DNA of 64,000 nt, taken from the NCBI RefSeq assembly GCF_019059575.1, contig NW_024881615.1:496001-560000 (forward strand), given 5' to 3'. The notes beneath the pieces were generated by a model. It was given only the letters and a program-made list of their open reading frames with translations. It searched no databases and was not told where the DNA came from. The DNA comes from Amphibalanus amphitrite. Taxonomy: Eukaryota; Arthropoda; Thecostraca; Balanomorpha; Balanidae. Position numbers and translations under genes: made by a program. Within the stretch, counting starts at the first letter, position 1; each line of letters opens with the position of its first letter. Below, one piece after another: positions 56,668-64,000 of the stretch.

Positions 56668-59075
56668 CAAACCAGGCTGATCATTCGGAAGGACGCTCGT
56701 ATGGTAGCGCGTTTTGCTACCATTGAATGCATGGTTTCGATTCGATGGCTAGGAAACATTGTCAGAAAGTGAAATGAAGGAATTACTTGCTGATAAGTTT
56801 AGCGATCAGAACGGAACATGGTATACATGTCGTGTAAAGTTCACGGAAAGTTGCCTCTTAGTCACCATTCTCCAAATCCGATATTTTGGACAAGCTTACG
56901 TCATGCTGGGAGGCCCGTTATGATATTATGTTCGGATGTTTTAGATACTCTGGTGTCAAAAACAGCCATTTTAACCGTCGAGAATAGTCGGTGGAGGGTG
57001 CGATGCATTTATCATAAAAACGGTCTGTGAAGGACTTCGTAGGGATCATGAAGCTACAAGGACACTGGCCCCAACGACCGTCTCAAAATGGTGAAGCCGC
57101 TGTTAGCTTCGTTTGGGACGCCACATCAGCATCAAATGTATAATTGTTCGTATATGATGTGTGCTTATAATGGACATAAATGCCATATTCGTGGCTCGCT
57201 TTCTTCCGTGCTGGAACCTTGTCTTTTGGTTTGTTTCACCTCATTATTAGGGTCTTCAAAATCAGTGTGCCTATAGAGAGTAATCGCAAACATTTGAAGT
57301 CATTTAGCTGAACAATACATCATTTTGCACTGTGAACTTAATATCTGGTCGTCGTGAGCTACTAAGGGACATGTTTTCGAGAGCAGGCGTGTACAATTAA
57401 AGATGTCCTTTCTGTTTCATACTTGTCTTTACGTAAAAGCATTGCCACAAGAGCCGCTGAAGACACCGTTTTAACACCAACGAGGTAAGATAAACGTAAA
57501 CGATGAACTATTGGACGTGCAAGCCATGAAGCCACCCTTACAACAGCACGGTGGTTTAATGTTCATCTGCTAAATTCACTCAATGTTCATCTTGATTCAA
57601 ATTAAGCATTTAATCGTTTATCGTCCCTAATGATAACAGCAGCAAATTCTCACCACACATAGCACAGCACATTACAGCTATACTGCTGTGCCGCATTATT
57701 GCTGTGGTCAAACGCTGGATAGTGAATATATTCGGAAATATGACATGAGAAACTACCAGATACTTGTAACCAATTAGTATATCGCACATTTGTGCCATTG
57801 GTAGGTACATATATTATTTTATAATAAGACGTCTAATTGATAAAACAGCGTGACGTGCATGAATTTAACATAGCAATCACGAGACCGAGTTATTTATTCA
57901 ACATAAGAATCACGAGACCGAATCACAGTCAAATTGTGACGCAAGTCCTACCCGTTGACCGTTGGCAGAGGCTGGTTTTGTGACGCCTCAAGCTCAGACC
58001 CACCTACGTTATCAGGCCGTTGAATACCAGACGTGGAGGGCGGATGGCGCTGCCAAGCTCGCAAATGTTTGGACGCCAACAAAACACAGGGCCACCTGCT
58101 CCGGCCGCTACTGAATGGCCGTGTTGATTATAAACTTTGGCGATTTCAAACCACTGCCTGATAAATAAGGTTGCTCCTGAATGCAAGGGGTGGTTAGTGG
58201 TTACAGCTTCCTGACCGCAGCTGCTCCAGCAGCCATCGCACTATATCTGAATTCCGATGTCTCTCTCCCGGTGCAAGCCATTTCGTGCGTCCTTCTGGTC
58301 TGTGACGTCAGGTTGATATCTCTGGTGTCTGACAGTGGCAGCTAATTTCAGTCAGGTTAGGCACTGTTGAAATCAAAGGACGCGGTCAGAGTGGTGCGCC
58401 ATTCGTGACGTTGATTCTTATACATTTGTTACGAAACATTATGTATATAATACAATGCCTACATAGCGACACCACAACGGTTATTGTCACAGAAAGGAAG
58501 CCCCAATTAGTGTATTTGACAAAAGAGCAAATAGACAAGTACCTACAACCTGCACATCCTTTGACCAAATTAGTGACGGTAGGCATCTATTTTATCCACG
58601 ACATGTTCGCTGATCTTTGGTGAGATCATCCTAACAATTCATCGACACAGACTGTGCACACTGCTTGCATGACCCATTTTACCATACTAGCATCTGAATA
58701 ATGTTCCATGAAAATACATGCATAAAATTTTTGCATCTTAGAATAAATAATCCATGAGCTATAACGGCTCCTTCTGATCTACTGTATATTGACACGTCAA
58801 GCTGGCTACCAAACAAAAACAAAACGTTACCCAGCAATGGGTAAGCTGTGAACGATCGGGTTGACATGGGACAATAATAAACAACTCGGCATGCAATAAA
58901 CAGAGATATGAAAACGGCATTCTCTTATCTACGTTTAAGTAGCATCAGCTGGTTTAGGCAGAAATAACTTTGTTTTAACTACCGTAATATCCGAAACGTG
59001 CGGACCTTCTCAAAACTTCGGTTCTAAGGCCTCAATTGAGGCACCTATAGCTTTTAGGTATGCTTCCTAGAAGAC
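56668..59075. other. Convergent intergenic region
   Basis: AT-rich DNA between two convergent genes. No gene or element is recognised. The plus-strand frame at 58405-58623 has no supporting homology that I can see. Confidence 0.35.
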
Positions 59076-59081
59076 TTTATT
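59076..59081 (-). terminator. Poly(A) signal of the 1,123-aa gene
   Basis: TTTATT on the plus strand reads AATAAA on the minus strand, about 170 nt after the stop at 59252. Confidence 0.6.
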
Positions 59082-59251
59082 GATTTCCTATATATTTTTT
59101 TACGCAAAATGCAAATTGACTTGAATCGATATTAAGACATGGTTAGCCGGAACATGCCAAAATAGTAATATGTAAATACCTTATAACGACTAACAAGGGT
59201 GAGGTAAAAACGACTGAAAGAGCATCAAAATCATTGACTACAATAATTGGT

Positions 59252-62200
59252 CTATAACTCTGAGACGCCATCTGATTTCGCGGATCTAGCTTCTATAGCG
59301 TCGCCGGCGTCTATTAAATTCTCCTTTGCGTCGAATTCGCCAACGAAATAAAAGTCTGGAATAACGATATCCTGCAGCGGAAACTTTTTGTCTGGTTGCG
59401 CGCTGAAAAAGCCACCTCCGAAGGCCAAATCGATGTCTTCCAGACCCAGGTTTTCCTGGTCACCCAGTATGCTGCTGGGCTCGAATGGGAACTGGTCCAG
59501 CAGGGAGACGGCCGCGCCGACCGAGTCGGAGCTCCACAGCACAGCTCCGTCCGCCGTGTGGTCCAGCTCCATCTCAACTCCGTCCAGTGAGTGGTCCAGC
59601 TCCATCTCAACTCCCTGCTCCTCCTGCTTCGCGCTGATGTCGCCATAGGTCACTGCGTGAGGTGCTGGCAGCACAGACACGCCACCTCGCTGACTGTCAG
59701 CGGCGCCATCAGCCGCTGAGCTGATGTTAGAGCCCGTCTGCTGCTGGTGGTCCCTTCTGGGCCGCGGCCATACGTCCGGCTGCGGCTGCAGCGGCAGCGG
59801 AGACGGCGCCGGTGGCGGTGACTCCGTCGTCTGGGGAGCCTCGGTAGAGGTGACATTTTCACTCTCCGGGGTCTCCAGTGCCACTCCCGATGGTCGCGCC
59901 GTCGGCAGTGGCACTCCCGTCAGGGCTGCCACCATGGCCAGCGCGCGCTGCATGGCTGCGCTGTCCGTGCTGCTCGCTCGGCGTCTCCTCCTGGCCCTGC
60001 GGAGCTGCGGCCGGGCGGTGCCGCGGTGCCACACCTCTACCCCGTCCGGCTCGCCAACCGTGGCGGCCGACACCATCCGCGCTGCCATCGTCCGCTCCAG
60101 CACGTCCAGGACGGGCCACATGAGGCCGCGCGGCGAGTCGGAGATGTCAGAGTCGGACAGCGGGAACTCCGGGACGGCGGCGTGACTGACGGAGGCTCCT
60201 GGCAGTCGGGGACGCGCTGTTGAGAGGTTGGGAGCCTGGTGATCAGGCCGAGCTGTGGATGGTGATAAATTTATAGCTGGATGTCGAGGTTCGCGAAGTG
60301 CCACATGGCCCGCCGATGACCGCGGAGAGTTCGGTCGCCATCCATCGTCTTCAAACGCGGCCGGGCTGGACGAGGGTGGCTCTGGGGCGGACGTTCGGTG
60401 CCAGTGGTCTCGGTGGTACTCCGGCACAGCGACGTCGTTCACAGAACTGTCACCAAAGTCGGATGGGTTGTAGCCACACCCTGCCGCTGTTGCCGAGGAC
60501 CGTCCATATTGATCACACGGGTCAGACGGAGGCCTGTACTGGTAGCCGACTTCATTGTTCGTTGGAGGATCATAGTGATAGCCCGTGTCGACAGCGGTTC
60601 GCGAGTCGTGCTGGTTTCCGCCATCGATAGAACCTGGAGAGCTGTAACCGTACCCAGCATCAGCAGTTGAAGGAGAGTTATTCTGATAGCCGCTGTCGGC
60701 ACCGGGTGTGAAGCCGTACCGGTCACGATTGTCAGCGGTGACGGACGGGTCATTTCCGTACTCAGAGTCCGAATAAGCCACTGACGGGTCATTTCCGTAC
60801 GAGTCCGGATAGTATAGAGGACCGTTTTCATAGCCAGGTTCAGAACCAGGGGGTGGATCGTAATGATACCTTGTGCCACCAGTCTGACCATCAGAATCGG
60901 GAGATACAACTATAATTTCCGACGTTGCAGCGTATGCGGGTCCTAATCCGCTCGGAGTTGCAGCTGCCAGCTGCACCGATTGCACACCAGGCTTCCTAGT
61001 GACATCACCCAGAGACCTGACCTCGGTCAGGTGGCCTTGGACCCCGTGTCTCTGCCCGGACAGCTCTGTCGGTTCCTGAGCTCCGCCGAAGCCGCCGCTC
61101 GGCCGGCCGTCTCCGGGCCGGATATTGCCAGCCGGCGTCGATTCATTGGCGGCACTCGAGGATGGATTGTTTCGCGGGAGCTCGAGGCCGGCCTGCGAGC
61201 CGTCGCGATACGAGGGGTGCACACCGACACCGGTGCCGACACCCGGCCGAAAAGTTGGACGGCCAATATCGCCTCCGCTATTGTGAGCGCGCGGAGCCGT
61301 AAAAATGATGTCTCCCGTTAGTTTCCTGTTGCTGTTCTCGGCTGTCAAGTCCGTAATGGCCACTTGAAAGTGCTCTGGAGCTGTGTATCCAGGATTCTTA
61401 TTGAGCGTCTCATATTCGTAGTTTTGAATCTGATTCGGACTTCGATAATCGAAACTATTTATGGACTTTGGTGTTCCATAACTATAGCCTGCAGTCCCAT
61501 CATCTCGAGTTTCCGTGTAATGCTCTCGAGTTTGACCAGGCGTTTCATAGTGATAGCCCTGTGAGTGTTCCGCCGGCTGGGTATGGTGTCTCTGACCGTT
61601 CGCCGGGGCCGCGTGTGGGCGGTGGCCGGCCTGCCGACCGGCCGGCGCGGGCCCGCTCCCGGGGCGGACCGCGGCCGGCACCGTGACAGAGGACGCCGCC
61701 CGCTGAGCCGGCAGCTGATCGACCCCAGAACGACTCGGAAACCGAGCGCCGTCAGCGCGGCCACCGCCGGATCCATCGCTGTCGCCCGGACCGCGCCGGC
61801 GATCGCGGTCGCTGGCGGCGAACCCTAACGGCCGCTCCGCCCCCAGATTGGCCGCTCCCCGCGCGGGCTCGATGGTTCCGAGGTGCCTCTGTCGCCCACC
61901 GGATGATATCGCCGGCTGAGGGCGCCCATGATCCGGATACTTGTTTCTGCCGTAGTCCGGCCTCTGGTCGTGACCTCGCTGACGTTGGCCATGTGCCCGC
62001 CCCTCCTGCGCCGGTCGCTCTCTCCCCACGCTCCCTCCCTCTCCAGGTCCTCCTCTCGTCTCTACCACCCGGGTCGACCGTCCACCAATCTCTGAGAACT
62101 GCACCAGGAACGCGGACGCGCTGAGCCGCGGTGCCGGCGGGTGGAGCGGGGTGTCGGGCGCGCGGGCCAGCCCCACCAGTACGTGTGCCGGTCCGACGGT

Positions 62201-62623
62201 ACGGGCCGGCAGCAGACTCCTCCGGACTCTGCCGCCGGTCAGAGGAGAGGAGGAGCCGCTCGCCGGCAGGTCGGGAGAGTTGCCAGACGACTGACGAGGC
62301 CGTGGCGACGCCAATGAATGCGGCCCGCCGTCACCATTGACTAACATGACCGGCGGCCTCTGTCGTCCGCCAGAGACGGCTGTCGTCTCCGATGGTGTCC
62401 GACGACCGCCGAGGGAGCGTGGGGCCCTCTCCGGCGGCTTGCCGGGGGATGAGACAGGGTCAGAGGTGGCCGGCCCGGGGTGCGATACAGGCTGGTGACG
62501 TCTCCAGCCGGTGACGGAGTCAGCAGTTAGCGGTGTCGCAGCGACCGTCCCTCCCGCGTCCGTCGCCGCCGGCTCGCTGGAACAATGGGGAGATGCCGTT
62601 AGCAGGTGATTAATGACGCTCAT
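59252..62623 (-). CDS. Unrecognised 1,123-aa Pro/Ser/Gly- and Tyr-rich protein, single exon
   Basis: Uninterrupted 3.4-kb frame on the minus strand, too long to be chance. Residues 1-350 are Pro/Ser/Arg/Gly-rich without a signal peptide, and include RVRRSLLPAR near 131. Residues about 350-730 are rich in Tyr, Gly, Asn, Pro and Ser, with many loosely repeated units such as GYHYDPP, GYQYRPP, SYGNDPSV and EYGNDPSV. Disordered Thr/Pro/Ser sequence follows, with a basic RRARRRRRASS segment. The last about 130 residues are acidic and more ordered, with a tandem GVEMELDH duplication and hydrophobic stretches (DIVIPDFYFVGEF). Tyr-rich units recall structural or cuticular matrix proteins, but the missing signal peptide argues against secretion unless an upstream exon exists. 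No family name is assigned. Confidence 0.7.
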   Translation of the reverse strand: MSVINHLLTASPHCSSEPAATDAGGTVAATPLTADSVTGWRRHQPVSHPGPATSDPVSSPGKPPERAPRSLGGRRTPSETTAVSGGRQRPPVMLVNGDGGPHSLASPRPRQSSGNSPDLPASGSSSPLTGGRVRRSLLPARTVGPAHVLVGLARAPDTPLHPPAPRLSASAFLVQFSEIGGRSTRVVETRGGPGEGGSVGRERPAQEGRAHGQRQRGHDQRPDYGRNKYPDHGRPQPAISSGGRQRHLGTIEPARGAANLGAERPLGFAASDRDRRRGPGDSDGSGGGRADGARFPSRSGVDQLPAQRAASSVTVPAAVRPGSGPAPAGRQAGHRPHAAPANGQRHHTQPAEHSQGYHYETPGQTREHYTETRDDGTAGYSYGTPKSINSFDYRSPNQIQNYEYETLNKNPGYTAPEHFQVAITDLTAENSNRKLTGDIIFTAPRAHNSGGDIGRPTFRPGVGTGVGVHPSYRDGSQAGLELPRNNPSSSAANESTPAGNIRPGDGRPSGGFGGAQEPTELSGQRHGVQGHLTEVRSLGDVTRKPGVQSVQLAAATPSGLGPAYAATSEIIVVSPDSDGQTGGTRYHYDPPPGSEPGYENGPLYYPDSYGNDPSVAYSDSEYGNDPSVTADNRDRYGFTPGADSGYQNNSPSTADAGYGYSSPGSIDGGNQHDSRTAVDTGYHYDPPTNNEVGYQYRPPSDPCDQYGRSSATAAGCGYNPSDFGDSSVNDVAVPEYHRDHWHRTSAPEPPSSSPAAFEDDGWRPNSPRSSAGHVALREPRHPAINLSPSTARPDHQAPNLSTARPRLPGASVSHAAVPEFPLSDSDISDSPRGLMWPVLDVLERTMAARMVSAATVGEPDGVEVWHRGTARPQLRRARRRRRASSTDSAAMQRALAMVAALTGVPLPTARPSGVALETPESENVTSTEAPQTTESPPPAPSPLPLQPQPDVWPRPRRDHQQQTGSNISSAADGAADSQRGGVSVLPAPHAVTYGDISAKQEEQGVEMELDHSLDGVEMELDHTADGAVLWSSDSVGAAVSLLDQFPFEPSSILGDQENLGLEDIDLAFGGGFFSAQPDKKFPLQDIVIPDFYFVGEFDAKENLIDAGDAIEARSAKSDGVSEL

Positions 62624-64000
62624 CGCTCAGACAATGTTCGGGCTCCCTCCCAGTGGCGGCGCGGCGAGCAGCCGCAGAAATGAAATGGCTTATTTTACGG
62701 TGAGTGACGATAGCCTCGACATCATGCGGGCATGTGCAGACAACCACGATGAAATATTGGCTTCTAAGGCAATCAATTATTTAAATAATACATATATAAG
62801 TATGTACGTTATCAAATATAGTAAGTGTGCTTTAGCTTTCAATGTCCAGCTGCTGTGACGCGTGAGACCTTTCAGCGCCCCTTATTAGTCGGTGACCCGA
62901 CGCTGTTATGAGGCCTCAGGCACGCACATATTGCGGTACCACCGCAGTTCTATGGCTGTTGCCGACGCGCATACACAATGTAACAGAAAACCATCACCAG
63001 CGTGTGGTCGCACATCGAAATTTACCAGCCGCGCGCTTTTTCGGCTACTTCTGACTGTTCAGACTAGCAATGACCGGGGTGAGGAGGCTTTCGACGACAC
63101 TGGTGACCCTGCGCTAGTGATAAATCCGGTCCAGCGGACTGGCCGGCCTCCGCAGCACCACTCAGCGCAAGTGGGAGACGGCAAAACACGGAGCTGCGGT
63201 ACCGCGAGGACGTCAACAAACCGCAGGAGTCCAGAGACCTTATTACATACACCGCTGACTTCCTCTTCTCATCACAGAGACGAGAGGGTCAGACGGAGGG
63301 ACGAGAGAGTCTGTTTTTTCTCTCTCTGGGACTCCGCCGATTATGCACGCAAAGACGGACGAGCTCATAATTATTTTATCAAAGAGGAAAATTAATTAGG
63401 GCGAAAATTCTCCAGGAAGAATATAAAGGGACGGATGCAATTTTATTTCTTCTTCTTGAAGGTAACTGATAAACATAACTGCGTAAAGAACAACTTAATT
63501 GGTATTCTTTTTAAAGCAATGAAACAGAGGTACACTGTGAAATGTGATGTTTAAAAAGCGCATGAGCTGAAATACCGGCACTTGCTCTGAAAATATGCCT
63601 GCATTCATCCATATGCATTTGACAAATAATTCAGGTCATGCTCCATTCTGTCCGCAGTCGAATGTTTAATGAGTGCTAGGTACTCCTGAAATTGAATGTA
63701 AAGGGCCAGCGCGGTCTAGCACGTCACTCCTCACTTCTTATTCATGCTTCGAGATTCATTTATGTGCTGTGAAACAGGAGCGTTTAGCACCTTATCTCTC
63801 TTTAAATAATCCAGCGTTACTCCGCAGCCCGCAGCGTAACGATTCTGGTTGTTGACTGAAATTTATTCCATTATACATGCGTGGTCCCTTTCAGCCAGTA
63901 TGGAAGCTATGTAACTATATGAGTCATCGTAACGCAGACGTTAGGAAAGCAGACAGTTGCGTGCTGGAACGCCTGGTCCACACTCCAAGCTTATCACCTC
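62624..64000. other. 5' flank of the 1,123-aa gene
   Basis: No gene is recognised. AT-rich stretches (for example 62775-62825) could hold promoter elements, but nothing specific is supported. Confidence 0.35.

Noticed and set aside
58405..58623. 72-aa plus-strand frame in an AT-rich spacer
   Set aside because: Peptide shows no recognised domain, and there is no splice or promoter context.
1..64000. tRNA, rRNA or CRISPR-like arrays
   Set aside because: None recognised by eye; the direct repeats present are minisatellites with no unique spacers, and the sequence is eukaryotic nuclear.

Overview
This window comes from a nuclear genome of an arthropod, most likely a crustacean. The evidence is multi-exon genes with GT-AG introns, GC-rich exons set in AT-rich spacers, animal-only gene families (an ERM protein, an ADAM17-type sheddase, the golgin GM130), and a rich set of animal transposons. 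Two neighbouring secreted Ser/Gly/Ala/Thr-rich proteins resemble, in composition, silk-like or cement-like structural proteins of barnacles. That hint about the organism is inference only.

Layout. 1-2.5 kb: last two coding exons of Moesin (+). 4.0-5.9 kb and 6.2-8.5 kb: tandem paralogous two-exon genes (+) for secreted low-complexity proteins, each with a TATA-like box, a 46-nt signal-peptide exon and a poly(A) signal. 8.8-10.5 kb: single-exon C2H2 zinc-finger gene (-). 11.1-12.15 kb: TTAA-flanked MITE full of nuclear-receptor half-sites. 13.24-14.52 kb: intact Tc1/mariner element. 16.05-16.83 kb: truncated CR1-like LINE. 17.48-25.41 kb: complete 14-exon ADAM17-like gene (+) with two hAT-type MITEs in its introns. 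27.76-44.30 kb: complete 12-coding-exon GOLGA2/GM130 gene (+), whose last intron holds an intact Ty3/Gypsy-type retrotransposon (38.39-43.82 kb, antisense, identical LTRs). 44.3-51.1 kb: 3'UTR and intergenic DNA with a minisatellite, a long hairpin and a LINE tail. 51.1-56.67 kb: seven-exon gene (+) for an unrecognised single-pass membrane protein, with a perfect 104-bp hairpin in an intron. 59.25-62.62 kb: single-exon gene (-) for an unrecognised 1,123-aa Tyr-rich, proline/serine-rich protein.

The genes are independent cellular genes: cortex/cytoskeleton (Moesin), ectodomain shedding (ADAM17), cis-Golgi tethering (GM130), transcription (zinc finger) and probable extracellular structural proteins.

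The most unusual signal is recurrent. At six exon edges in three unrelated genes, the exon end plus its splice site has been duplicated in tandem into the intron, leaving arrays of 2-7 near-identical candidate donors or acceptors. Several copies are offset by a multiple of three bases with an open frame, so alternative use would lengthen the protein; others would truncate it.
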